This document shows, piece by piece, positions 1 to 6,326 of a stretch of 6,418 nt of DNA. The first letter of the stretch is position 1. Each line of letters starts with the position of its first letter. A program made the position numbers and the translations under genes. The notes beneath the pieces were generated by a model. That model had not been told where the DNA came from. It saw only the letters and a list, made by a program, of their open reading frames with translations, and did no database searches. Source of the stretch: Desulfoplanes sp. (lineage in GTDB: Bacteria; Desulfobacterota; Desulfovibrionia; Desulfovibrionales; Desulfomicrobiaceae); assembly GCA_028708105.1 (NCBI GenBank), contig JAQVZR010000109.1, positions 1 through 6,418 of the forward strand, in the 5' to 3' direction.

Positions 1-416
1 TTTATTTCTTCGTCCAAAAAACCAAAACCGGGACCGCCATCCGGGCCGCAGCCATTGATCAGGGCGCGGCCAAACTTATGGGCATCAATGTCAACCGGGT
101 CATCAGCATTGTTTTTCTTATTGGCCCGGCCCTTGGCGGGGCCGCCGGGGTTATGGTCGGCATGTATTATGGTCAGGTCAATTTCACCATGGGCTGGATG
201 TACGGTCTGAAGGCTTTTATTGCGGCTATTCTGGGAGGCATCGGAAATATACCCGGGGCCATGCTCGGCGGGTTGCTTCTGGGTGTTATCGAGGCCATGG
301 GCGCGGCCTATCTGTCCATCGCGTGGAAAGACGCCATCGCCTTTGTGGTCCTGATCCTTATTTTGATCGTCAGACCCACGGGCCTGCTGGGCGAACGGGT
401 CGCGGAGAAGGTATAG
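1..416 (+). CDS. livH: LivH-type branched-chain amino acid ABC transporter permease (5' partial)
   Basis: This is the C-terminal part of an inner-membrane permease that imports branched-chain amino acids (leucine/isoleucine/valine type, HAAT family). The frame is open from the left edge (first full codon at 3) to the TAG at 414-416, giving 137 residues. The true start lies outside the window. The visible part begins with the cytoplasmic coupling loop (T-G-T-A-I-R-A-A-A, then A-K-L-M-G-I-N), which in this family contacts the ATPases. Hydrophobic segments follow, then the hallmark stretch LGGIGNIPGAMLGGLLLGVI and the ending RPTGLLGE typical of LivH. The next gene, livM, starts 3 nt after the stop, so the two are co-transcribed and would form a heterodimeric channel. 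The amino acid preference cannot be read from the permease, and relatives also move other amino acids or amides. The family call is firm; the substrate is inferred. Confidence 0.95.
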   Translation, partial: YFFVQKTKTGTAIRAAAIDQGAAKLMGINVNRVISIVFLIGPALGGAAGVMVGMYYGQVNFTMGWMYGLKAFIAAILGGIGNIPGAMLGGLLLGVIEAMGAAYLSIAWKDAIAFVVLILILIVRPTGLLGERVAEKV

Positions 417-419
417 GCC

Positions 420-1376
420 ATGAAAAAAAGTTATATCATATATGCGGTTATGGCCCTTGTGCTCTCCTTCAGCCCTTTTTTTCTCAACCCTTACTGGGTG
501 GATGTGCTGAACAATATCGGTTTGTATGCCGTTTTGGCTCTGAGTCTGAATTTCATTCTCGGGCATGCGGGCATGTTCCACATGGGGCACGCGGCGTTTT
601 TCGCTGTGGGTGCCTATGTGACCGCCATCTTGAATACCATGTATCATGTGCCCATCATCTGGCTGATGCCCCTAAGCGGTATTGTAGCTGCAGTATTTGC
701 AGCCATTGTTGCCCGGCCCATTATCCATCTGCGCGGTGACTATCTGCTTATCGTGACCATCGGTATTGTGGAAATAGTCCGTATTGCCCTGGTGAACAAT
801 ATTTTCGGGGTTACCGGTGGATCTAACGGGATTTTCGGGATCGGTCGTCCGGAGATCTTTGGACTGGTCATCCGGCGGCCGCATCAGTTTTTTTATTACA
901 TCTGGATTTTTTTGGCAGTGACCGTTTTTTTGTTCCGCATGCTGGAAGATTCCAGGTTCGGGCGGGCCCTCAATTACATCAAGGAAGATGAACTGGCCGC
1001 AGAAGGAAGCGGCATCGATACCGTCCATTATAAATTGATTGCCTTTGTCCTGGGTGCCTTCTGGGCCGGGATGGTCGGCAATATCTATGCCTCTAAAATG
1101 ATGATTATTTCTCCTGAATCATTCACGTTCTGGGAGTCTGTGCTCTACTTTTCCATCGTCATTCTGGGAGGGTCCGGAAGTATCCCGGGCGTGATTCTGG
1201 GGGCCTTTCTCATTGTGGGGCTGCCGGAGGTATTCAGAGAATTCTCCAGCGCCCGGATGCTGATTTTTGGTGCCGCCATGGTGATCATGATGATTTTTCG
1301 TCCCTCCGGTATTCTTCCCCCTCTGCCGCGTACGTACAAACTGGATCGGGTGCGTAAAGGGGGGAGTCAGGCATGA
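420..1376 (+). CDS. livM: LivM-type branched-chain amino acid ABC transporter permease
   Basis: This is the second inner-membrane permease of the branched-chain amino acid importer, partner of LivH. It is complete at 318 residues, the usual size for LivM proteins without the N-terminal extension seen in E. coli. A hydrophobic segment covers residues 5-22. The family block with N-F-I-L-G-H-A-G followed by GHAAFFAVGAY lies at 44-66, a G-G-S-N-G-I motif at 133-138, the cytoplasmic coupling loop (E-D-E-L-A-A-E-G-S-G-I) at 189-199, and VILGGSGSIPGVILGAFLI at 247-265. The C-terminal tail (RPSGILPPLPR, then basic residues) is typical. The ATG at 420 lies 3 nt after the livH stop, with GGAGAAGG upstream as ribosome binding site. 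The stop overlaps the livG start (ATGA at 1373-1376), which suggests translational coupling. Substrate specificity is set mainly by the binding protein, which is not in the window. Confidence 0.95.
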   Translation: MKKSYIIYAVMALVLSFSPFFLNPYWVDVLNNIGLYAVLALSLNFILGHAGMFHMGHAAFFAVGAYVTAILNTMYHVPIIWLMPLSGIVAAVFAAIVARPIIHLRGDYLLIVTIGIVEIVRIALVNNIFGVTGGSNGIFGIGRPEIFGLVIRRPHQFFYYIWIFLAVTVFLFRMLEDSRFGRALNYIKEDELAAEGSGIDTVHYKLIAFVLGAFWAGMVGNIYASKMMIISPESFTFWESVLYFSIVILGGSGSIPGVILGAFLIVGLPEVFREFSSARMLIFGAAMVIMMIFRPSGILPPLPRTYKLDRVRKGGSQA

Positions 1377-2137
1377 GCTTATTGAGTGTGAGCAACCTGA
1401 CCAAGTCCTTTGGCGGCCTCATGGCCGTCAACGACGTCAGTTTTGGATTGGAACAAGGTACGGTCATGGGACTGATCGGACCCAACGGGGCGGGCAAGAC
1501 AACCGTGTTTAATCTGATCACGGGAAATTATCGCCCCGATGCAGGCGAGATCATGTTTGATGAGCAGTCATTGGTTGCCCAGTCTCCGCACCGCATCGTT
1601 TCCATAGGTGTGGCCCGAACGTTCCAGACCATCCGACTTTTTCCCAATATGGAAGTTATCGAAAATGTTCTTGCAGGATGCCATTGCCGGATGCATTCCG
1701 GAATTTTTGCGGCCATGTTCCGTCTGCCCGGCCAACGCCGGGAAGAACAGGCCAGCCTGCGTATTGCCTTGCAGGAACTGGAATTTGTCGGTCTGACCGA
1801 TCAGGCCACCAACAAGGCCAAGAATCTTTCCTACGGCAACCAGCGGTTGTTGGAAATTGCCCGAGCCCTGGCTTCTCAGCCGAAACTGATCATCCTGGAC
1901 GAACCTGCCGGAGGCATGAATGCCCAGGAAACAGCCGATCTGGTACGCCTGATCAAGGAAATCAGGGCGCGGGGAATAACCGTATTGCTCATTGAGCATG
2001 ATATGAGTCTGGTCATGCGCATCTGCGAACAGATCATTGTCCTGGAACATGGCGCTCTCATTGTTCAAGGTTCTCCTGAAGAAGTGCAGAAAAACCCCAG
2101 GGTCATCGAGGCCTATCTGGGAGTCGATGAGGACTGA
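1373..2137 (+). CDS. livG: LivG-type branched-chain amino acid ABC transporter ATP-binding protein
   Basis: This is a cytoplasmic ATPase subunit of the same importer; it pairs with LivF to power transport through LivH/LivM. It has 254 residues, the normal length. All nucleotide-binding motifs are intact: Walker A GPNGAGKTT at 36-44, the Q-loop glutamine at 85 (ARTFQTIRLF), the signature LSYGNQ at 152-157 (LivG typically carries LSYG rather than LSGG), Walker B LIILDEP at 172-178, and the switch histidine at 209 (IEHDM). The sequence PAGGMNAQE after Walker B and the ending EAYLG are characteristic of LivG. The start is supported by a strong ribosome binding site (AAGGGGGGAG) about 6 nt upstream, inside the 3' end of livM. 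LivF follows after a 2-nt gap. Confidence 0.96.
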   Translation: MSLLSVSNLTKSFGGLMAVNDVSFGLEQGTVMGLIGPNGAGKTTVFNLITGNYRPDAGEIMFDEQSLVAQSPHRIVSIGVARTFQTIRLFPNMEVIENVLAGCHCRMHSGIFAAMFRLPGQRREEQASLRIALQELEFVGLTDQATNKAKNLSYGNQRLLEIARALASQPKLIILDEPAGGMNAQETADLVRLIKEIRARGITVLLIEHDMSLVMRICEQIIVLEHGALIVQGSPEEVQKNPRVIEAYLGVDED

Positions 2138-2139
2138 TT

Positions 2140-2844
2140 ATGCTTACTATTGAAAAACTGCACGTCCGGTATGGAAACGTCGAAGCACTGCATGGCATTG
2201 ATCTGCATGTGAAGCAGGGGGAGATTGTGACCATCCTGGGAGCCAACGGGGCCGGGAAATCAACGACGCTGATGACCGTGAGTGGTTTGTGCAAGCCTTC
2301 GGAAGGGGCTGTCTCATATCAGGGCCAGGAATTGAACAAGCTGCATGCGCACAATATCGTCAAGATGGGTATTTCCCAGGTCCCGGAAGGGCGCAGGGTG
2401 TTTGGAACCCTGACGGTACAGGAAAATTTAAATTTAGGGGCCTTTACTCTCACAGATAAGGTCAAGATCAGGAAAAATCAGGACTGGATCTTTTCGTTGT
2501 TTCCGCGGCTCCACGAAAGGCGAGAACAGCTGGCCGGGACTCTGTCCGGCGGTGAGCAGCAGATGCTGGCCATAGCCCGCGCCCTCATGGGCAGTCCGGA
2601 TTTGCTTTTGCTGGATGAACCAAGCCTTGGCCTGGCACCTATCCTGGTCAAATCGATTTTTGCGACCATCAAAGAAATCAATAAAACCGGCATGACCATC
2701 CTCCTGGTGGAGCAGAACGCCCGAGCAGCCCTCAAGCTGGCCGATCGTGCCTACGTTTTGGAGGTGGGCACAATAGTTCTTGAGGGCAGAGCCGATGACT
2801 TGTTGAAGAACCCTGAGGTCAGCAAGGCCTATCTGGGAGGGTAA
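2140..2844 (+). CDS. livF: LivF-type branched-chain amino acid ABC transporter ATP-binding protein
   Basis: This is the second ATPase of the importer, partner of LivG. It has 234 residues, the normal length. Walker A GANGAGKST lies at 34-42, the Q-loop glutamine at 80 (followed by V-P-E-G-R-R-V-F, a LivF hallmark), the signature LSGGE at 135-139, and Walker B LLLLDEP at 155-161. The switch position reads VEQNA, so Gln192 stands where most ABC ATPases have histidine. From what I know of LivF proteins this is normal for the subfamily and not a defect. The ending KAYLGG is typical. The ATG at 2140 follows the livG stop by 2 nt, with GAGGA (2129-2133) 6 nt upstream inside livG. It is the last gene of the operon; no terminator is seen directly after it, and the nearest strong hairpin is at 3101-3155. 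Confidence 0.96.
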   Translation: MLTIEKLHVRYGNVEALHGIDLHVKQGEIVTILGANGAGKSTTLMTVSGLCKPSEGAVSYQGQELNKLHAHNIVKMGISQVPEGRRVFGTLTVQENLNLGAFTLTDKVKIRKNQDWIFSLFPRLHERREQLAGTLSGGEQQMLAIARALMGSPDLLLLDEPSLGLAPILVKSIFATIKEINKTGMTILLVEQNARAALKLADRAYVLEVGTIVLEGRADDLLKNPEVSKAYLGG

Positions 2845-2933
2845 GATTTCCTGTGGTATCCCTAGTGTCTTGTCATGTTCAACGGGTCGCAACTGTTTAG
2901 ATTGAGATAGACGTTGGAAATGCAATTAGTATG

Positions 2934-3054
2934 TCCTGGGAACGCCGACCGTCGGGTCGGCCTTTCAAGCACAGAAGAAGGCACTATGCTCTTATTATAT
3001 TTCAAGCACTTTTTTTGGGTTTGTTGCCATTTCAGACGCTCGGCGTTCCCAGGA
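2934..3054. repeat. MITE/REP-like inverted-repeat element (121 bp)
   Basis: A non-coding element is bounded by perfect 15-bp terminal inverted repeats, TCCTGGGAACGCCGA at 2934-2948 and its reverse complement at 3040-3054. The left end also forms a REP-like hairpin, GCCGACC-GTCG-GGTCGGC (2944-2961, 7-bp stem, 4-nt loop). The right end lacks an equivalent hairpin. Inside, the 10-mer TTTCAAGCAC occurs twice in direct orientation (2963-2972 and 3000-3009). No clear target-site duplication flanks the element and it encodes no convincing protein. The shape resembles small non-autonomous elements or REP doublets mobilised in trans, and from memory GGGAACGCCGA-type ends recur between genes in several bacterial genomes; that link is inference. 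It sits between the livF stop and the likely terminator, so it would be transcribed with the liv operon. Confidence 0.75.
2944..2961. repeat. REP-like hairpin in left end of the inverted-repeat element
   Basis: GCCGACC and GGTCGGC form a perfect 7-bp GC-rich stem around a GTCG loop. It overlaps the inner part of the left terminal repeat. The local hairpin and the long-range pairing of the two element ends are therefore mutually exclusive structures. Confidence 0.7.
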
Positions 3055-3100
3055 TAATACGACATTCAATCCATGATTCGACAGTAAGCTGTTGTTATAC

Positions 3101-3155
3101 ACAGAAAAGAGCAAAGCCCCTGAACAGGTTGTTCAAGGACTTTGCTCTTTTCTGT
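3101..3155. terminator. Bidirectional intrinsic terminator between convergent livF and U32-like gene
   Basis: A perfect 16-bp inverted repeat (ACAGAAAAGAGCAAAG at 3101-3116, its complement at 3140-3155) encloses a 23-nt centre that itself can pair (TGAAC 3121-3125 with GTTCA 3131-3135). Each arm has a GC-bearing inner part and an A-rich or T-rich outer part (CTCTTTTCTGT on either strand). This is the layout expected of a hairpin that stops transcription from both sides. It lies 256 nt past the livF stop and about 68 nt past the stop of the convergent minus-strand gene, so it probably serves both units. Confidence 0.82.
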
Positions 3156-3223
3156 ATCTGTGCCGAAGATCCCATCGTTTTGACTCAGATCCATTGGCGC
3201 ACCCCGAGGATCACAAGTACACC

Positions 3224-4282
3224 TCAGCCCAGTTGTCCTGGTTTCCCCAGGATGGGCCGGCTGATGCGTGAGAACAGGTCGTGGCAATAGTCACATGTGG
3301 AGCAGATCTTTGAACACCCAGTCAGCGTCTGGAGAAAAGTTTGGGGGAATCGGGCATTAGAAATATTGAAATGATCGGCCATCCAGTCGGTAGCGTCCAG
3401 CAGGGAGAGCAGGTTGCCGTTGAAGGATTTTTCCAGATAGGCGGATACGGTTCTGATCAGAAATTCCGGTCCCATGGTCCGTCCACAAATTTTAAGGATA
3501 TCTGCATGAGGGGTATAGGCATCCTGATCTTCGGGGCGGATGAACGGGGATTTCAGGATGGCCTGGGGGTGCTTTTGCAAACAGGGGATGCATCCTCTTT
3601 CCCGACTGATGCAGAACATGTTTTCTCTCATCAGTCCCGTGTTGATGAGAGATGCCTGGCTGTCATGGGCAAGTTTGAAAGGGCATTGATACAGGCAGCC
3701 TTCATTGGCCAGCAGGGCGCGATGCATCCGGGGGTGATGGTCTTTGAGGATGTGGCTGGTTTGTTCTAATTGCAGGGGCGCCCGGTTCAGACTTCGATCA
3801 AGGATGATCAGTTCCGGCATCCTGAACCGGGTTGATGCAATGAGCTCCAGAAAGCTCAGTGCCTTGTCCGCATTGTCAATCATGCAGTTGACGCTGGGAA
3901 TGGCCTGCAGTTCCTGTGCAAGGTCCGGGGCTTCGTTGGAAAGGGTGGTCAAAAGATACATGTCTGCCAGGATGATCCCATTAATCCCAGCGTGTTCCAC
4001 CCAAAATTCCAGAGAGGTAATCAGTTTTTTGAGTTCAGGTCCTCGGAAATAGCATGCTGGATTCTGGAACCGTCCGTTGAGCAGAAGATGTTTTTTTTGC
4101 CGGGGAAAGGCTTTCAATCCTTCAATAAAATCATATGGGTCCGTGCTCCCTGTGCCGAACGTCCGGGCATCATAGGTTGGTGCCCCCGGCAGTGCGAAGT
4201 GCAGGGAATGGATACGCTGTTCATGGCGTGAGAGCAGGTTTACATAACTTGAATCTGGAATATATGGGACGTCAAGGTGCAT
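3224..4282 (-). CDS. Cysteine-rich U32 peptidase-like (putative iron-sulfur) protein
   Basis: This is a 352-residue soluble protein with no signal peptide or membrane segment. It begins MHLDVPYIPDSSYVNLL; the middle alternates hydrophobic strands with helices as in a TIM barrel (LLLNGRF at 66-72, INGIILAD at 100-107, PELIILDRSLNR at 156-167). The block LLANEGCLYQCPFKLAHDS (190-208) resembles the cysteine block of U32 peptidase-like proteins. More cysteines lie at 224, 231, 234 and 266 (ILKICGRTMGPE, then a YLEKSFNGNLLSLLD segment). A C-terminal cluster has Cys323, 327, 330 and 333. U32 relatives of known function (UbiU/UbiV, TrhP, RlhA) hold or need a 4Fe-4S cluster, so an iron-sulfur protein acting in RNA or small-molecule modification is plausible, but no substrate can be named. 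The ATG at 4282 has GAGG 7 nt upstream. It diverges from cls and converges on the liv operon. The family call is by remembered motif resemblance only. Confidence 0.6.
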   Translation of the reverse strand: MHLDVPYIPDSSYVNLLSRHEQRIHSLHFALPGAPTYDARTFGTGSTDPYDFIEGLKAFPRQKKHLLLNGRFQNPACYFRGPELKKLITSLEFWVEHAGINGIILADMYLLTTLSNEAPDLAQELQAIPSVNCMIDNADKALSFLELIASTRFRMPELIILDRSLNRAPLQLEQTSHILKDHHPRMHRALLANEGCLYQCPFKLAHDSQASLINTGLMRENMFCISRERGCIPCLQKHPQAILKSPFIRPEDQDAYTPHADILKICGRTMGPEFLIRTVSAYLEKSFNGNLLSLLDATDWMADHFNISNARFPQTFLQTLTGCSKICSTCDYCHDLFSRISRPILGKPGQLG

Positions 4283-4454
4283 GGGTTTGCCTCGGGTGAA
4301 AAATATGCGTATTCGCCATGGTTACGCGCAGGGAGTTGCCATGTGGTGGTCAGCCTTGTTGCGTATCCCGATTCGGAATGCAAGTCCTGTTGTGTACGAC
4401 CCGCTTGTACTTTCAGCCACTTTTCGAGCCGACATCTTTTGTAAAGGACCCTTT
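4283..4454. promoter_or_regulatory. Divergent intergenic region between the U32-like gene and cls
   Basis: This 172-nt stretch separates the two divergent starts if cls begins at 4455, so promoters for both genes should lie here or just inside the genes. I looked for sigma70 -35/-10 pairs and a sigma54 -24/-12 element on both strands and found none convincing. The cls frame is open through the whole stretch, so part of it could be coding if an upstream cls start is used. Confidence 0.4.
4443..4448 (+). promoter_or_regulatory. Ribosome binding site deciding the cls start
   Basis: AAAGGA lies 6 nt before the ATG at 4455, an ideal Shine-Dalgarno arrangement. It supports 4455 over the in-frame ATGs further upstream at 4281, 4305 and 4341. 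The 4341 ATG also has a fair site (GGGAG at 4331-4335, 5-nt spacer). Confidence 0.75.
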
Positions 4455-5894
4455 ATGCTGACGACGGATCTGCTCACTTTTTTTGCCTATCTTGTCCCGT
4501 TGGTCGAACTTCTGGGCATCATCATGGCCGTGCATGCCGTGATGCGCACCCGAACTTCCCAGGGTGCCATTGCCTGGGTTATTTCCCTGGTGACCTTCCC
4601 TTGGGTGACTCTTCCTCTGTATGCAGTCTTTGGACGGAACAGATTCAACGGGTATGTCCGGTTGCGGAATTTAAAGAACAGGGAAGTGCATCATATTATC
4701 GAAGAACTGAAACAGGTTGCCTGCCATCAGGAGTGTGTGCAGTTTAACGTTACAGAATCTCGAAGGGCAATGGTCCGGCTGGCGAACCTGCCGGTCATGC
4801 GGTACAATACAAGTGAATTGCTCATCAACGGTCAGAAAACCTTCACCTCTATCTTTGCGGCCATGGAGAAAGCCGGTTCATATATCTTAGTGCAGTTTTT
4901 TATTGTTGAAGATGACGAACTGGGACGAAAACTCAAAGATCTCTTGATCCGCAAGGCAAAAGAAGGAGTCCGCATATATTTTCTGTATGATGAAATCGGC
5001 AGCCATAATTTGCCTCCGGCATATCCCGAAGAGATGGAAACTGCCGGAATCATTGTTTCTCCTTTCCATACAACCAAAGGAAAAGCCAACAGGTTCCAGA
5101 TCAATTTTCGCAATCATCGCAAAATTGTGGTGATTGACGGCACGGTCGGTTTTGTGGGCGGGCATAATGTCGGGGACCAATATGTGTCTAAACATTGCAA
5201 ATTTGGTTCCTGGCGCGATACCCATGTCCGGGTTGAGGGCCCCATTGTCAAGGCTATCCAGTTTTGTTTTGTGGAAGACTGGCATTGGGCCAGGGGGGGG
5301 CTTCCCGAAAACCTGGACTGGAGGATGACCAGGGCCGTAAACGGTGCGGAAGATATGCTGATGATTGCCTCCGGCCCTGCAGATGTCCTGGATACCTGTG
5401 GTCTGTTATTTGTGCAGGCCATCAATGCGGCCAAAGAGCGTATCTGGATTGCCAGCCCGTATTTCGTGCCTGATCAGCAGGTCCTGGCCGCTTTGAAACT
5501 GGCTGCCCTGCGGGGGGTGGATGTGCGCATTCTTCTTCCCCAGAAACCCGATCATTATGCCGTGTACCTGGCATCTTTTTCATTTTATCAGGAGATCCTG
5601 CCCCTGGGCATCAGGCTCTACCGGTATATGGAAGGGTTCATGCACCAGAAGGTGATACTTATCGATGCCACCTGTGCGGCCGTGGGTACTGCCAATATGG
5701 ATAACCGGTCCTTCCGGCTGAATTTTGAACTGATGCTTTTTAATTACAGCCAGCGGTTTATTATCCAGGTCGAGGACATGCTGCGCAGCGATCTGAGTAA
5801 ATGCCGGCTGGTGACATTGGAGGACTATACCAAACGTTCCTTTTTTTTCAAGCTTGCTGTGCGGACCTCAGCCCTGGTGTCACCGATTTTATAG
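4455..5894 (+). CDS. cls: Cardiolipin synthase (phospholipase D superfamily, ClsA type)
   Basis: This inner-membrane enzyme makes cardiolipin, classically by joining two phosphatidylglycerols with release of glycerol. From 4455 it has 479 residues, close to E. coli ClsA (about 486). Two N-terminal membrane segments (about 5-29 and 38-59) match the usual anchor, followed by the linker FGRNRFNGYVRLR. The first catalytic HKD motif is HRKIVVID (His221, Lys223, Asp228), followed by GFVGGHNVGDQY. The second is HQKVILID (His397, Lys399, Asp404), followed by GTANMDNRSFRLNFEL. Both are intact, and the C-terminus (VTLEDY to LVSPIL) is complete. I chose 4455 because of its ribosome binding site and because the protein then starts just before the first membrane segment, as in relatives. 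An in-frame start at 4341 would add 38 residues with no recognisable domain. The gene diverges from the U32-like gene and appears monocistronic. Confidence 0.93.
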   Translation: MLTTDLLTFFAYLVPLVELLGIIMAVHAVMRTRTSQGAIAWVISLVTFPWVTLPLYAVFGRNRFNGYVRLRNLKNREVHHIIEELKQVACHQECVQFNVTESRRAMVRLANLPVMRYNTSELLINGQKTFTSIFAAMEKAGSYILVQFFIVEDDELGRKLKDLLIRKAKEGVRIYFLYDEIGSHNLPPAYPEEMETAGIIVSPFHTTKGKANRFQINFRNHRKIVVIDGTVGFVGGHNVGDQYVSKHCKFGSWRDTHVRVEGPIVKAIQFCFVEDWHWARGGLPENLDWRMTRAVNGAEDMLMIASGPADVLDTCGLLFVQAINAAKERIWIASPYFVPDQQVLAALKLAALRGVDVRILLPQKPDHYAVYLASFSFYQEILPLGIRLYRYMEGFMHQKVILIDATCAAVGTANMDNRSFRLNFELMLFNYSQRFIIQVEDMLRSDLSKCRLVTLEDYTKRSFFFKLAVRTSALVSPIL

Positions 5895-6134
5895 ACTCCC
5901 GCCCTCTGTTTTCCCCTAAAGACTTCGTCCACAACAGCACGGCATTGCTAGGAATGCTCAAGGCTGAAGCGTGGGGGATCAGGTGATGAAAATATCGGGT
6001 ACGCTCTTGCGTAAAGGTGTATTCTCGTTATATGGGCATAGCAGTGAGCGGCATAAAATGAGTGGGGTGGTTTTTTGTCCCAAGGGGCGATTGAGCGGCT
6101 GTCACGATCCATATCTTTGTGCAACAGTACGTCT

Positions 6135-6158
6135 CATTGTTCCGTTCAATGTTTTTTT
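6135..6158 (+). terminator. Weak terminator-like hairpin with T7 tract downstream of cls
   Basis: CATTG (6135-6139) and CAATG (6147-6151) form a 5-bp stem with a 7-nt loop, followed directly by seven T (6152-6158). The T-run is good but the stem is short and AT-rich. It lies about 240 nt after the cls stop. It could end cls transcription or be chance. Confidence 0.35.
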
Positions 6159-6204
6159 AGTCCATACCTCCTGTTGCAGCATGGGCATCGGGTCCGTGCT
6201 CCCT

Positions 6205-6235
6205 GAACCCTCCGGCCGTTGTGGTCGGAGGGTTC
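6205..6235. terminator. Strong hairpin upstream of uvrC, possible terminator or attenuator
   Basis: GAACCCTCCG (6205-6214) pairs perfectly with CGGAGGGTTC (6226-6235). Three more inner pairs (one G-U) extend this to a 13-bp stem with a 5-nt loop. The downstream sequence TCTCTGGTTTGTT is only moderately T-rich on the + strand. The hairpin lies 91 nt before the uvrC start, so it either ends transcription arriving from cls or sits in the uvrC leader. Confidence 0.55.
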
Positions 6236-6315
6236 TCTGGTTTGTTACGGGATTGCATGCCGGCGGGTAGACGGGTACGTTTCTCAGGCAACAGCAAACC
6301 GCCATTATTATATTC

Positions 6316-6322
6316 AAGGAGA
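6316..6322 (+). promoter_or_regulatory. Ribosome binding site deciding the GTG start of uvrC
   Basis: AAGGAGA is a near-perfect Shine-Dalgarno sequence. It ends 4 nt before the in-frame GTG at 6327. An ATG at 6323-6325 lies too close to it and in the wrong frame for UvrC, so GTG is the start. Confidence 0.8.
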
Positions 6323-6326
6323 ATGC

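Larger units (their letters stand above)
5895..6326. other. Gene-free spacer between cls and uvrC with inverted repeats
   Basis: This 432-nt stretch holds no gene I can support. The one sizeable frame (5971-6270, 99 residues) is low in plausibility and crosses the hairpins. Visible structure comprises the 8-bp inverted repeat TGCAACAG/CTGTTGCA (6120-6127 and 6171-6178), a small CATTG/CAATG hairpin with a T-run between them, and a strong hairpin at 6205-6235. A weak promoter-like pair (TTGCGT 6007-6012, 16 nt, TATATG 6029-6034) could serve uvrC but matches the consensus poorly. I see no tRNA fold. Confidence 0.6.

Noticed and set aside
1568..2068. 166-codon open frame on the - strand opposite livG
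   Set aside because: It is a shadow of livG, whose ATPase motifs are all intact.
2140..2844. LivF lacks the usual switch histidine (Gln192 instead)
   Set aside because: The VEQNA form is, to my knowledge, the normal state of LivF proteins, so it is not a sign of inactivation.
2931..3290. 119-codon open frame on the + strand after livF
   Set aside because: It runs across the inverted-repeat element and the terminator hairpin and into the convergent gene. Its product has no recognisable motif and its start has no good ribosome binding site.
3341..4231. Several open frames on the + strand opposite the U32-like gene
   Set aside because: They are antisense shadows of a 352-residue minus-strand frame whose product has ordered cysteine motifs and a good ribosome binding site.
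4283..4454. Possible sigma70 or sigma54 promoters in the divergent region
   Set aside because: TTG-type hexamers lacked a matching -10 at proper spacing, and the TGG/TTGC pair near 4319-4339 has the wrong spacing for sigma54.
5971..6270. 99-codon open frame on the + strand between cls and uvrC
   Set aside because: It covers the inverted repeats and the 6205-6235 hairpin, has mixed low-plausibility composition and no family resemblance; an in-frame ATG at 5986 does not improve it.
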